Assembly: GCF_013373865.1 (NCBI RefSeq)
Contig: NC_050471.1
Location: 17,603,047-17,667,046, forward strand
Length of the DNA stretch: 64,000 nt
Reading direction: 5' to 3'
Source of the DNA: Monomorium pharaonis
Lineage: Eukaryota; Arthropoda; Insecta; Hymenoptera; Formicidae
Shown: piece by piece, positions 1 through 15,400 of the stretch
Numbering within the stretch: the first letter of the stretch is position 1
Layout: every line of letters starts with the position of its first letter
Translations under genes and position numbers: made by a program
The notes under the pieces: generated by a model
Database searches by the model: none
Told to the model about the DNA's origin: nothing
The model's input: the letters and a program-made list of their open reading frames with translations, nothing else

Positions 1-298
1 AAAAGAACCACTCTACGTAATTTTGTACATAATTTTTCAAAATTCGTTAAAATTTCTGAGTTGCCTATCTTCCCGTGAGTTAATCTGATGGCGATAGCGT
101 ATAGTTCACAGAAGTAAGACACTTTTTACAATATTTTCTGAAACTTTGCTGCAACATTGCTAAAATAATATTGCAAAAATCATTGCAATATCTCTGCAAC
201 ATTGCATTGCACTGTCGCAACATTGAAATTATATTGTTGCAAGCTTCTGTACTATATGAGTCAAAGACATTTACTTGTCAAAGAATGAGAATCTGTAC

Positions 299-524
299 CT
301 AATTCAGCAATGGCGCGTGACAATACGGTTGTAGCATCCAAATGAGCAAAGGTAGTAGCTGGAGCGGGATCCGTCAAATCATCAGCAGGCACATAAATAG
401 CTTGAACAGAGGTGATGGATCCCTTCTTTGTCGTAGTGATACGTTCTTGCATAGTACCCATGTCAGTGGCCAATGTAGGCTGATAACCCACAGCGGATGG
501 TATACGACCCAACAAAGCGGATAC
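299..524 (-). CDS. ATPsynbeta: ATP synthase beta, exon 5
   Basis: Encodes VSALLGRIPSAVGYQPTLA through VLSRAIAELG, including the conserved MGTMQERITTTKKGSITS block and the VPADDLTDPAP loop. The acceptor is TTTCAG at 530-525. The donor GTACAG starts at 298. It ends in phase 1, so at least one further exon lies beyond the left edge. Confidence 0.97.
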
Positions 525-2259
525 CTGAAACATATACAAATAATAAATATTCAATATTAAATATTTAGATACATTAGTAATTTTTAAGAGAAATTTATAT
601 ATATTAAAAAAATAATATATATTTATAATAATATATATTTAAAAAAATTAAATTTTGCTAGAAATAAAAATTTATTTTGATAAAATAGGTAACTTACTCA
701 CATTTTCATAAAATATATATGTATTTTTTTTGCATAGCTTGACTTCTTTCATATTATACAGGATAAAACATTCAATTGAGACGCTTGAATATTTTAAAAA
801 GAAAACATTTAAGAAAAAAATAAAAGTTATTCAGACGAAAGTTGTATGGTCTAAAGGGAAATATATAACAATAAATCAGTTAAAAAAAAAAATTAATTTT
901 TAAGGTCATATGAAGGCTTTCTTTACATAATAATTCTTCTAATTACTTTGTGTAATAAAAGTTAAAATTATCAAAAAATCCATATTTCATAATATGGTTA
1001 AGTAGCGTAAGATCGTGTGAATGTGTGATGGAGAGCAAGAGTATGCAAGATATTATTTAGAGTGAAATTATAGAGGACGTTAAAAATAAAGTTAAAATAA
1101 TAATTGAGGTATTTAAAGAGGAAATTAAGTAAGAAATAAGATATATGAAAATAAAACGGTAAAAAAAAGATAAAATTTTGTAAATAAAAACAATGGTAAA
1201 AATTTAGAAGAAATTCGCAGAGTTAAAAAGATAGTTACTAAGATAGAAAGCAGGGAAATGGAAAGAGGAAGAGGAAAGGTTGGATAGCGGGAAAGATAAA
1301 TACAATAGTGGAGCATTGTAACTAGTAAGACAAATAAAAAAAGTACAATAGCAGTAAAGTAAGTTCTAGAAGTAGTATGGATAAATTAAGCAAGGCTCTA
1401 AGCGACAGGGAGAGAGGAAAAGTAAAGAGAATGATGATGGAGAGAGAAAAGGAAAAAAACAATATAGTTATTGAAGGAATAAGGTATGAAGGATGTGAAT
1501 AAAGTAACGAAAGATTGGATAGAGATGATAAAGGATATACTACCCTGATGGAAATATTTTACTGAAGTATAATGAAATGTAATGAAATGCAATGAAATTT
1601 TTGTTGAAATGTATTTGAAAATCTCTCTCAATTAACCCATTTTATTATTATTTTATCAATACTTCAATAAATATTAATTTTTAATCTGAATATATTAAAG
1701 TATAATAAGATAAACAGGTTAATATATCGAGCCAATACCAATTTTTCTAATACAATATAATTTATTAAATCAAAAAAATATAATTATAAACGCTATTAAA
1801 AACTTTGTTGAAAAATGTTAAACAAATTTCGAAATGTTTCGACTATATATAGTCCTCTTCAGTCGTGCCAAATTACCAATATTTATGAACTTAAACATGA
1901 GTAAAATAACGCAAACGAAAATATAATTAACCAGTTAAAAAATAATGACGATTGAATAACCGTAAAAACAACGCATATCGTCTACAAAAATGTGTCATAA
2001 TAATTGAAACGTAAACGAATAAATGTAGGATCGATGATAGTGAATATAACTCAGAAGTGTATGGAATATGTGGTTTATTGGTAGTTACACGAGATGTGAG
2101 CTCTTCGGACGGCTAGCAACGACTGACTTGGGTGTCGCTCTGCTCTTGGTTTTATAGTCGCAAATTCGGAAAAACAGAATACCGACAAAGAATAATTGCG
2201 CAGTTCGGAACTCTCGCTCTCTCTTACAGAAACACGGCATACACACACACATCGCGTGT

Positions 2260-2337
<78 letters not shown>

Positions 2338-5300
2338 GAAACACGGCATACACACATCGCGTGTAGCAATTAGCTGGTTGCATCGTCCGACGGCCGGCGA
2401 TCCGGAACAACTTTGAATGATTACAATGATTTTAAGAAACACGTATTCCTAACATAATTCCAAGACAATCTTTTCCTTACCAAAATTTTATTTAAAGCAT
2501 AATTTTATGTTATAAGATAAAATAGTTAGCGACTTGCGCGGTGGTAATCACCCATCAGCTGACGCGGATAGTCAGCCGCGCCCGCGTTACGCTCGTGACG
2601 CGCCGCCCCTGCCTGCCTTCTGTACTCGACGCGTAATTCGTTAACTATTTTGGCTTATAACTCAAAAACTTCAAATAAAATTTTGGTAAAGGAAAAATTG
2701 TTTTAAAATTGCGTCAGGAATACGTCATTTTACGGACCTAATGTTATTCTGAATGACCCTGTATATATATACATAAATGTATATTATAATATTTCACGTA
2801 TTTATATACATTAAGTGTGTACTTTATATTATATAGACACAAATAAATAACTCCATAAATTATAATTACAAATATGACATGTAAAACACAATAAAATATA
2901 ATTAAAAAATTAAATTTTGATATAGTAATTTTCAACAATAGTTTAATTTTTATTACTTTCAATATTACTCTAAAGAAAAAATTAGGTCATAGAATCAATA
3001 AATTAGTGAAATAAGTATTCCTCAAAATAGTTTTAAAAAACTTTATTATATTAATAGTTTTTTAATTTTCAACAAAAATCAGCAAAATAACGCAAAATTT
3101 TTCAATAATTTCATGAATTAATTTTATCAATATTTCAGCAATTAATAAAATAAGTGTTCCTCAAAATAACTTAAAAAAATTTTATTATATTAATATTTTT
3201 TAAATTTTCAACAAGAATCAGTAGTCCAATACTTTTATGAATTAGTTTTATCAATATTTTAGTAATTTCTTATTTACAAATAATATAATTTTCAATTTAA
3301 TACAGTAACTTTTATGTCTAATATTTGAAAATGTTTTATCACTTTTCAGCAATATATCTTTACTTCTCTTTATATTGCGCTGCATTACACGGAATTTCAT
3401 ATAAAAAATTATTGATTTATTTTGAAATATATTAAATCATTTTTCAATAATTTTCATTTTACTTTTCATCGATTTCATAGTGAAATGAATGGATCAATTA
3501 TTGAGATTTTCAGCAAAATATTTCCATCAGAGTAAATGTAAATATAAAGGTTATAAAATATTGATCGAGTGGGTCGGTATTCATAGTAAGTTTGAAAAAT
3601 AGAGAGATAAAATAAGAAGTTATGAGTACCCCAAAAAAAATTTATAGATGAATGCTTTTTCATTAATCCTTTCAGTCACGCAATTAGGGCAGCCAGTGAA
3701 TCTTTGTGCTATACATGCTATTATAGATTTCTAGGGTCGCTGATTACGAATCCGTTATCAGATTTGCAAAATTTAAATTGTGCAAATCGTACAAAAACTT
3801 GTACGATTTTAGTCCACCATTTTGAATCCGCCATTTTGAATTTTGCAAATTATAACAAATTCATAATTAGTAACTCCGAAAAGATAAAGAAACATGAAAA
3901 AAAAACAATATGTTAGAAATTTTTTTTGCAGTAACAAATTTGATTTTTTTAAAGCGATTTTTTAAAATCTTAATTTGTTTATAATAATAAAAATATTAAC
4001 AATATTGAGAAAATAAGTGAACACAGTTAGCATCTATGCCATTACTAAAGTATTGCATTTATGAAAAAAAATCAAAGAAATTGATAAATACAATAAAATA
4101 CAATAAAAACAATAAAAATAAGAAAACAGTAAAGGTGTATTATATATGATAACTATGAATCAAAGGATTTAAAACAATTTAATATGGAAACATTAACTGT
4201 ATCGATGTACGTAACCGAACATGATGTACATAAATATACAGAAGAAAATACAGGAAAATTGCAAAATTAGTGAAGGAAGAAAGGGAGTGACAAAAGGATA
4301 TTAAAATAGATATAAGTAGAGTAAAAATTGATGGTATTTCGAAAAACTAGAAAGAGATAGGTAAAGAAAAAGAAAATGAGTTGAGGAAGAAAGGGAAATA
4401 ATAGGAGAAGCGTATCGGAGAGGAAAAGATAGGTAAAACTAGATAAAAACTATAAAAGCAAAAAAATTGAATAGAAATAAGAGAAAAGGAATAAGAAATT
4501 ACTTTATTGGAATGCAAAAAGAAGACAAGTTGTAAATAAAAGGAAAGAAAAGAGAAAAAAGAAAAAAACGTAAAGAAAAAAAAACATAAATAAACAGGAA
4601 AATAGAAAGGAGATTGTTATTTTGGAATATTGCAGGATTGGAAAACACGGATAAAAAATTTTTGAAGTATATAAAAGATTTCGATTTTATCAGGCTTAGT
4701 GAAACGTAGTTAGAAGAAAAGGGGTGGAATAGGATAAAAAAAATAAATTATCGGATTCACATAATTTGGGAATGTAGTTACACGGTAAAAGAATATTAAC
4801 TTCTAAATAAATATTGACTTCTATAATCTTCTAAATAAAATACACATATTAATTGTACATAATATGCACGCCCGCAATACATAAAAAGCAATATAAAATA
4901 ATTTTTAAAAAATTGACATTGCCGAAAAATTTTGAGCCCAGCCCGGTGGGCCTTCCATTTTTACGAATCATGCGCGCTTCCACTGTGCTATACGGCACTG
5001 CATAACAACAAGCTTTTTTTTATACTACATTATCGATGGAGAAAAAAAAACTTTGCAAGGACAAAAAGCTTGAACACGAAACAACAACCAGAGGAGCCGG
5101 TATGTACGTATTCCTCATCAAAAACTGAGTCATAAATGTCAATAGCAAAATATTAAAAAGTCAATAGTTTTTAAATGTTGAGCTTTTGAAATTTTCTAAC
5201 CACAGACCGTAAAGTTTGCGCCGGCCAGACGCTTTGACGAGTATTGCTAAACGGCACGGTGCCGAACGAGTATTGCACTATATAAATTTGTGACATTTCT

Positions 5301-6460
5301 ATTAAAAATTATTGCACTATTCTTAAATCGAATCAAATTTGACAATAAGTAATATTAGTTGCAAATTCAATAAAACATCATTTGTATCAATAAAAAGTAT
5401 GTGTTTCTGAAATACGTTTTATGTATAAATAAATTAATAAATAGAACCAATATTAATTAAGTTATCCAATCAAATAATATTAAAAACATCAGTCAACAAA
5501 CATTTCCAAAACTTCTTTTCAAAAAGTTTTGTTACAAACAATATTAGAAAACATTTACATTTGAAATTCGCATTTGATGTAAATATTTCAGTAATTATTT
5601 AGTTCATGGGATACCACACCAATAATCTTGACCTTGACATATGTTGTCAAGGACATGATTCTGAGTAACTTTTACTTAATCGGCGGTCATTGTTCGTTAA
5701 AAAGTTATTAACAAAAAAAAATTTTATAAATACAATACATGATATCTCTGTTTTACTTAAGGTCGGAAACTCGTGTAGTGCAGAGAACATGGGTGAGATA
5801 CAAGGAAAAAGCAAAGCCCCGCATTAATTTTTATAAAGCACGCATAAATATATTTTCGGTAAAAATGCCGAATAGGGGACCCAGCCCCAATAACCTTAAC
5901 CTTGACATATGTTGTCAAGATTATGATCCTGAGTAATGTATAAAAGGTTTTAGCCGTCGCTCATTGTTTATTAGAAAGTTATAAACACAAGAAATTTTAT
6001 GAATTAAATGTAATTTTCCGAAACTACATGTTTATAAAGATCTCGTTTTGCACGAAAAGTTGTGAAATTATATGATATAGAAAATGCGTGGGCGGGAGAG
6101 GGGCTTTGTCCCTCTCCCTGCACTCCCTTCCCGTAATTTTTCCTAACTTTAACCCAACCAATTTTATGTTGCTATTTGGATAATGCGAGAACATTGGAAA
6201 TAAACGTGGATCTTATTTGACATGGAAAATTGCAAACCCATGTGATACAGTACAAGCGTTTATTAATATTATGGTAAAAGTGCCGAATGGATTTGCGACT
6301 TTCCACGCCAAGCAAGATCCACGCTGTTCGTTTCCAATGTTTTGTATTATCCAAATAGCGACATAAAATTGGTTGGGTTAGAGCTAAGAAAAATTACGGG
6401 GAAGGGGGTGCAGGGGGAGGAGCCCCTCCTCCGCCCACACGTTCCCTGTTGCACGTGTGT

Positions 6461-6501
<41 letters not shown>

Positions 6502-9500
6502 CGCTGGTGTGCGTGTGTGTGTGCGTGCGTGTGTGTTCTATTCTACATAAATATTTTTCAAACTTCTTTTGTTAATAACTTTTTAACAATGACCGCCGAT
6601 TAAATTATAAAGAAGTTACTCAGAATTATGTCCTTGATAACATATGTCAAGGTCATCGGCGCGGTGTCCCTTGAACTAAATAATTACCAATATTTCATAT
6701 GTAGGAAATAAAATAAACAAGTAATAATACAGCGTATTTTCGATTCCTTCACTGTATTACTTCCCGTTCCCCTTATATTATAATTCGGAATTTCGTTCAT
6801 TTCATTTTTTCAATATAAAATATTTATTTACATCAAATGCGAATTTCAAATGTAAATGTTTCTTGATATTGTTGTTGACAGAACTTTTTGAAAAAAAGTT
6901 ATATTAATTTATTTATACATAAAATGTATTTCAGAAACGTGTACTTTTTGTTGATATAAATGTTTTATCAAATTTTCAATTGATTACTTCTTGTCAATTA
7001 AATTAGACTCTATTTAAGAATACAACAATAGATGTTAACAGAGATTTCACAGATTTGTACCGTGCCGTTTAGCGGTACTCGTCAAAACGTTCGGCCGGCC
7101 GCTTGATTGCGCCTAACAGCGCGAGCTTCACAGCCTGTGATTGGAAAGTTTTAAAGGCTCACCATTAAAAAACTATTGATTCCTCAACATTTTGCTATTG
7201 ACATTTTCGACTCAGTTTTTCATGACGAATACGTACATGCCGGCTCCTCCGGTTAATCTGGAACACCCTATATATTTGTTAATTACATACATATTAAAAT
7301 CGCATGAATTTATTTGATAAACTTAATTAAGGGGGCATATACGTTTGGAACTACAAAAAAGAAGACATTTTTCATTAATTTTTTTTAGAGCTAAGAAGCA
7401 AATTATAAAAATGGAATCTTTTTGCATAATAAAATACACCTTTTGTAGTTCTCATATAAATTTTATTACAATGATTTTGTTGAAAAATCCCCTCCATCGT
7501 CGTGTAGTCAGCCATGCATAATTCCGCGGTGACAATGATTTCTCCTTCCCTATTCAGCCGAAATACAAAAACCAAACGGTATCTTAAAGAAGAGTAAATT
7601 TCCTTCTTGTCGTATCCGATTTTTTAAATATTTAAATTCAAATTTTTAACAAAATGGCGGACCTTTAAAGTTAAAGTGCCGGTTTTTCGAAAAAAATTTT
7701 ATTTTTGTTTGTTTAAAAAATTAAAAAAATTCAAGTTTTAAAAATTGGATACGACAAGGAATTGAGATACCATTTGGTTTTTGTATTCGGTTAAACAGGG
7801 AAGGAGAAATCATTGTCGCGTGAAATTATGCGTGCTGACGATGGAGAGGGAAGGGAGATTTTTCAACAAAATCATTGTAATAAAATTTGTATGAGAACTA
7901 CAAAAGATGTACTTTATTATGCAAAAAGTACCATTTCTATAATTTGCTTTTTGACTCTGAAAAAAATGCATGAAAAATGCCTTCTTTTTTGTGGTCCCTT
8001 TATATGCCCTCTTAAACGTAAATATTTTCTATCATTACATTATTAGACTTTTGCTTGTTAAATTAAAATTTTTCTTACAAGACAAACAAAAAATTAAATA
8101 ACTTTTTAATCAATAAAAAAATTATGCTCAAATTTTACACAGACACTTTAATAATAGAATAATCCATTGAATTTAAAAAATTTTGATAATACTTTGAGAT
8201 ATGACAAATGCACCCTTAACTTTTTGGACTCATTTAGATTTTATAAAAAACGCTAAAATTATGGGTGCTTTCCAGCTATAAAACATTGTGTCGTCACAGT
8301 GTGACACAGTGTTACACAATATCGAGTTGTAGCTGGAACGCTGTTTAGCTTTATTTTACTGCCAGAACGTAGACCAGTAACAAAAGATTTGTGGTGTACG
8401 TTAATATCTAAAAAACTTTTTTTATAAATTGAGCATTTTCTAATAAGTCTTATTAAATAAGAGATACAGTGCTTTACAATGAATTATTTTATTTGTTTAA
8501 CATTTAGTTAATAATGAAAGCTGAAATAATATATGTACTGCAGTGTTTGCAAATAAATCCTTCCACTGCTGTAATTGGAAAATTATATAATTATTAATTA
8601 TTATTTATGTAAATGTTTAGTTGAAATAGAATGTAATATTTAATATTAATAGTTAACACGGTTTAAAACGTGTGTAAAAAATAGTAATAATTAATAGTAA
8701 ATTTATGAATATATATTAATTATTGTATTATGTACATTTGTAATCGTAATAAATAATAAAATAAAATACGCATTAAATATCTTCCATTGTTTAGAAATCA
8801 ATCTTTAATAAAATCATGTTATTTATCTTTTTAATTTTTGTTTCTTATTAACAAAAAGATTTTATAAAAACAATTCGGAATTATAATTACTCAAAAATAT
8901 TTTTCAGAAATATTTAATGCGAATAATCTAACCATTTAACTAAAATTAGACATTTATATCTACAGAAAAATAAGTGATACCAAATGTAAAAATGTAAAAA
9001 TGTTGGTATTAGTGGAGTGATGACACAGTCGCACTTAGCTTCTTAGCTGTGTACGATTGTGTCGACTTGTGTTGTAGTTGGAAAGCACTAGTTCGTACAC
9101 TAGTGTAGTGTTACACAGTGACGTCTGTGTACATTGCTGGAAAGCATCCTATCTACTTACCTCGGAACCAGCCTGAGTAAACCTGAAGATGTTGTCAATA
9201 AATAACAGTACATCCTGACCTTCTTGATCACGAAAATATTCAGCAACAGTAAGTCCAGTGAGAGCAACACGTGCGCGGGCGCCAGGCGGTTCGTTCATCT
9301 GTCCATATACTAACGCTACTTTGGAGGTTTTATCCTTGAGAGAAATGACGCCAGATTCGATCATTTCGTGATAAAGATCGTTACCCTCGCGCGTTCTTTC
9401 ACCTACGCCAGCAAACACTGAATAACCGCCGTGAGCCTTAGCCACATTGTTAATCAGTTCCATGATGAGTACAGTTTTGCCGACTCCAGCACCACCAAAT

Positions 9501-12387
9501 AAGCCTAGAACATGAAGTACATATTTAAGTAATTCGTAATAGTAATTCGTAGTAATAATTCGTAATAAGGGATATTAATGTAGATGATTAGTGATTCCAA
9601 TAATACTGTTAAAGAAAAAATCTAATTTTGGATTTTCGGATTTTTACAGCAAAACATTTACAAATTTTGAAATAATTCATTGAAAATTTCCAGATTTTCC
9701 AGGAATTTTAGTAAGAGTTTCCAATTGTTCCAACTTCTTGGTAAACTTACATATTATGTAAGCATGTGACTATATTCATTTTTTTTTAAATAAAGACATA
9801 TTTACCTAATAGATAACTTTACCAAGAACCGGCAAAAAAATTTTTAGAAATTAAAAACTCATTTTGGACATCACACCGCTTAGATCTGTCCTTTACGAAA
9901 GTTTAAGGGAGTACTGCTGCTAAATCAAAATAAACAGATTTTCATAAAATTTGGTAGAAAAGTTCAAATTAGTGATATAAATTGACTGTCAAAATTTCAG
10001 AAAGCTGAATTAGCTAGTGCTAGTTATTTAGATATTAAATATTTTATTAACATGGGCTCTTATGGAAATTGATCAATTTTCAGGATTTTTCACTTTTTAT
10101 TGTTTATAAATTCACCAACATATCCTCCTAATTACGACGCGTGAAAGTCGCTGCTTCATCAAAATACAATTAACATATACATCTCTACAAAACATCCACA
10201 TTGTTCGTTTCCATTGTTTTCGCATTATCCAAATAGCGACATAAAATTGGTTGGGTTATTCTTAGAAAATGCATGGGCGGGGGAGGTACTCCGCCCCTCC
10301 CCCTGCACCCCCTCCCCGTATTTTTTCCTAACCTAACCCAAACATTTTAAATTCGTTATTTGGCCAAAATTTCAAATCTAATGTCGCAAACCCTTGTGGT
10401 AAAGTACAAGCGTGGATGTCGTTTCGCTCTGTAAGCGGAGATGTGTTACAAAAGCATCGGATTTGCTTAGCACCATGCGATAGAAAATAAAAATCTAATG
10501 TATATATTATTACGCGCGCTGCCGATATACTCTTCGTCCGCGAGTCAGTTGTCAGATCGGCGATATCGATCGGCGGCGACGGTCAGCTGTTGAAAGCCAA
10601 GTAACGGGAGTAAATAGAAATAAATAAACAGTTGTGAAGTGACGGTGAGCTAGATCAGACGTGTTTGTTACCTTTTCAATAAAGACGCTTGATTACTTGA
10701 GTTAAAAGAGGGTGTCTCCTTTCTTTCCGCGGGCGCGCGCGTAACATTTTGAGGGCTCGTCCGGGATCTGTTCGTCGGATCCTGCGTAACGCGCGCGAGT
10801 TTTTGATGCGTGAAGTGAAGTGTGCGAGAGAGAGAAAGAGAGAGAAGAGAGAGATATCAACCACACATTCCTCGAGAGAGATTCAGTCTCAGACATCGGC
10901 GGATGCGACGATGGACAATGATGGAAGCCGATTCGCTACGTGCGGGAGTTGCAGTAATTGAGGGAGGAGCGGCGAGAGCAGAGGGAACGCCAGGGGCTGC
11001 TTCGGTACAAAAAGAACCCGTTCTCAGCTCGTGGTGGCGGTACCCGCGGAGAGACATGAAGAATTTAAACCAGCTAAGTTGTTCCTATAATATTTTCGCG
11101 GACAAGGCTCCGCCAGGCACGTCAGTAAATCTTCCATGCGCGAATGTAAATGCGGGCGGAGAACAGGCGTCGCTGGACTTAAAAGTAAAGCCTGTCACGT
11201 TTGTCAGAACGGTGTCTCTGTGTGAATTTCCCACGCAATTTTCTTTCTTTTCGCGCGCGGATAGTTGGGATGAGACCGCAAAAACGTTAGCTCTAGCTTC
11301 GTGCTAAAAAGAATAAATGTGGCTTGTGTGGGGCATTTCCGCACGGAATGCCCGTCGCTTCGGGCAAATTGAATTTTGCCAAGAGGCCGATTCGGCGGGG
11401 AGAATTCTGGTCTTGGGATGCGGCGACTCGTTAGGGGAGATCGGGTTCGTTTCTTAAGAGTTTAAGCGCGTCAGTTTGAGGACGTTGCTGTTTCGAATTT
11501 GTGTTTGTTTGAGGCTGTTCGTTTGTTTTCGAATTTCAGAGACTTTTTCGGAAAGCAAAATTGCTTCTTTGAGCAAGCGACAATAAAGTTCTTTGGAGAT
11601 GTCTTTTTTTTTCTTCGCGGGAGAAATTCTTATTATAAAAAGACTGCTTCGCCCGCGGTTTTTGACCGTGGTTTTTCCGCTGGGCTCCAGGCGAATGTCG
11701 AGGCAGGGACTCGGGGCGCCCATAACGGCGGAGAGTTTACAGGAGTATTCCCCTCCCCCTTGTCCGAAGATTGGAGAATTAAAGGAGGTCCCCTCGAGAA
11801 GTGAACACCTCGAGAGGAGGTAGTGTCCAGAGGAAATGCCTCAAGGAAGAGAAATTTCGAGTGGAGGACGAGAAGAGATCTTTGAACAGGATCTTTGCGA
11901 AGAAAGCCGGATGTTGGGGCCTGGTACAACGGGTTCGGTAACTCGGGCAGCAGTCCGGGGTAAAGCAAGATCGTGGTTCCTGCAGCACTGTAACTGAAAA
12001 TTTTTCTTCGATACCTAGTTGTCGAAACAACTTTTGAAGAAGAAAGGCAGTGTTACGCCTCTTAGATCGGTCAGCTGTCCTGGCCGATCGATATATTGAT
12101 TTTCGGGAAGAGCGTTGTCAGCTGTCATTAGCTTGACAACGCGAATAAACAACGGAATTGTCTCTCGGTCTCGCGATTGGACTGACGTGTGTATAATCGC
12201 TGGAATAAAGCCGCTTGATTTATAAGTGTTGTGTGTCTCTTTCCTTTCGGCGAGCGCGCGCGTAACAATATATATGTATATTTTATATCTCTTTTTTATA
12301 TAAGTAATGTTTTTAGCTAATTAAGAATTTCAATATTAAAAAGATGTAATATTAATATATATATATATATATATATATTAAAATTAC

Positions 12388-12431
<44 letters not shown>

Positions 12432-15400
12432 CAGCAAGCAAAATGCTAGCAGCTTGCCGGCAATATGCCAGCAAACTCGAGCATGATATCGCAGCAGATT
12501 TCAATCTGCTGCTTCCTCATTAAGCTTAGTTTCTAACAGCACAGATTATCAACAGAAAATATTGATAGAAATACAGCAAAAATCGAATATCATCTGCTAC
12601 CATAACATGACAGCAAATTTATAGTAAATATCGAACACAATCTGACAAATTAAACTCTAAACGCAGAAAGACAGCAAAAACGAAGCATGAAATGCTATCA
12701 CGCTGCGACACCAGAAACGCGGCGAAGATACAGCACGATGTGTCACATGAAGTACTGACAGCAAAAATGCAGCAGAAATCGAGCAGAGCCTGCCGTCATG
12801 ACATGCCGGCGAAAACGCAGCAGATATAGAACGCGATCTGCTTTGTCGGTTGTGACGGCAAAAACGTAGCAGAAATCGAGCACCAAGCTGTCGTCACAAG
12901 TAATCGGAAAAATATAGCAAAAATTTAACACGATATGACGTATTATTAATAATTTTTAATTAGTAAAATAAATAATTAATGTATGCAATGTACATATGTT
13001 TATTAATATTATTATTACATTTAATTTACATTATATAATTTTATAAATTTGATGATATTTAATTTACATATACATTACGAATTATATATTTTATGATTAT
13101 ATACTTAAATTTAAATGTGGCGTTTTCGACTGACTGCAGAGAGTTAATTAAACCCAAGATGATATCACATGCAAAAACCGTCCAATTTGAACTTTTTTTT
13201 ATATGAAGGTGGAAATCTTTGAGAAGACTTCTGGGAGGATCAGGTCCGGGAAGTGTGGGATTCGACGGGAGACACGTCGGGCGATCAACCTTACTACCGC
13301 CTACTCACTAAAATCATCTATTATAGAGGATTCATGGCTCCTGCACACAAGACGCGGCAAAGCGGCATCGCGGTGGCCAATCACCGTCTTGCTTTTTTAT
13401 TAATACATATATGTATTATCAGAAAAGCAAGACAGTGATTGGCCACCGCGATGCCGCTTTGCCGCGTCCTGTGTGCAGAAGTCATCACACATCTGATGTA
13501 GCAAACTCGCGTTCTATACCTGCCGCGTTTTCGCCGTCATGTCATGACGGCAGGCTCTGCTCGATTTCTGCTGAATTTTTTCTGTCAGTACTTCATGTGA
13601 TACATCGTGCTGTATTTTCGCCAAGTTTCTGGTATCGCAGCGTGATAGCAAATATGTCAAATTTCTAGCTACATACATTTTATTAATTTAATGTGACATC
13701 ATGACACATCTGTTTTTTTATTTAATTTTTAGTGATATATTGTGTCAACACACAATGTCTGATTTTTGTTTTGTTAATGTCTTTAAATTTTGTTGTACTT
13801 TTGCTGCATTTTTGGGGGCACATTGTGACGCAAAGTCTATTCGATTTTTGTCGTGTTTCTGTTAATGTTAGTTGAAACGGCAAACTGTAATTGCTTGCTG
13901 TCCAACTTTTGCCAGCATAATATGTGTCAAAATTTTTCAGTTTGTGCTCTCGGCAGGTTTGGCTATCTGGGATATATATATATACCCAGATAGCCAAACC
14001 TGCCGAGAGCACAAACTGAAAAATTTTGACACATATGCTGGCAAAAGTTGGACAGCAAGCAATTACAGTTTGCCGTTTCAACTAACATTAACAGAAACAC
14101 GACAAAAATCGATTAGACTTTGCGTCACAATGTGCCCCCAAAAATGCAGCAAAAGTACAACAAAATTTAAAGACATTAACAAAACAAAAATCAGACATTG
14201 TGTTGACACAATATATCACTAAAAATTAAATAAAAAAACAGATATGTCATGATGTCACATTAAATTAATAAAATGTAGCTAGAAATTTGACATATTTGCT
14301 ATCACGCTGCGATACCAGAAACTTGGCGAAAATACAGCACGATGTATCACATGAAGTACTGACAGCAAAAATGCAGCAGAAATCGAGCAGAGCCTGCCGT
14401 CATGACATGACGGCGAAAACGCGGCAGGTATAGAACGCGAGTTTGCTACATCAGATGTGTGATGACTTCTGCACACAGGACGCGGCAAAGCGGCATCGCG
14501 GTGGCCAATCACCGTCTTGCTTTTCTGATAATACATATATGTATTAATAAAAAAGCAAGATGGTGATTGGCCACCGCAATGCCGCTTTGCCGCGTCCTGT
14601 GTGCAGGAGCCATGAATCCTCTATAATAGATGATTTTAGTGAGTAGGCGGTAGTAAGGTTGATCGCCCGACGTGTCTCCCGTCGAATCCCACACTTCCCG
14701 GACCTGATCCTCCCAGAAGTCTTCTCAAAGATTTCCACCTTCATATAAAAAAAAATTCAAATTAGACGGTTCTTGCATGTGATATCATCTTGGGTTTAAT
14801 TAACTCTCTGCAGTCAGTCGAAAACGCCACATTTAAATTTAAGTATATAATCATAAAATATATAATTCGTAATGTATATGTAAATTAAATATCATCAAAT
14901 TTATAAAATTATATAATGTAAATTAAATGTAATAATAATATTAATAAACATATGTACATTGCATACATTAATTATTTATTTTACTAATTAAAAATTATTA
15001 ATAATACGTCATATCGTGTTAAATTTTTGCTATATTTTTCCGATTACTTGTGACGACAGCTTGGTGCTCGATTTCTGCTACGTTTTTGCCGTCACAACCG
15101 ACAAAGCAGATCGCGTTCTATATCTGCTGCGTTTTCGCCGGCATGTCATGACGGCAGGCTCTGCTCGATTTCTGCTGCATTTTTGCTGTCAGTACTTCAT
15201 GTGACACATCGTGCTGTATCTTCGCCGCGTTTCTGGTGTCGCAGCGTGATAGCATTTCATGCTTCGTTTTTGCTGTCTTTCTGCGTTTAGAGTTTAATTT
15301 GTCAGATTGTGTTCGATATTTACTATGAATTTGCTGTCATGTTATGGTAGCAGATGATATTCGATTTTTGCTGTATTTCTATCAATATTTTCTGTTGATA

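Noticed and set aside
2085..2442. ORFs of 72-94 codons rich in Arg-Glu or Ser-Leu
   Set aside because: They are translations of the (CT)n run and its flanking duplication.
10822..11307. 161-codon ORF inside the LTR element
   Set aside because: Starts in a GA-repeat, has no recognisable domain, and the zinc-knuckle remnant of the element lies in other frames just downstream. Treated as non-coding relic.
13722..14222. Matching 116- and 119-codon ORFs on opposite strands
   Set aside because: They are mirror images produced by the palindrome at 12430-15517.
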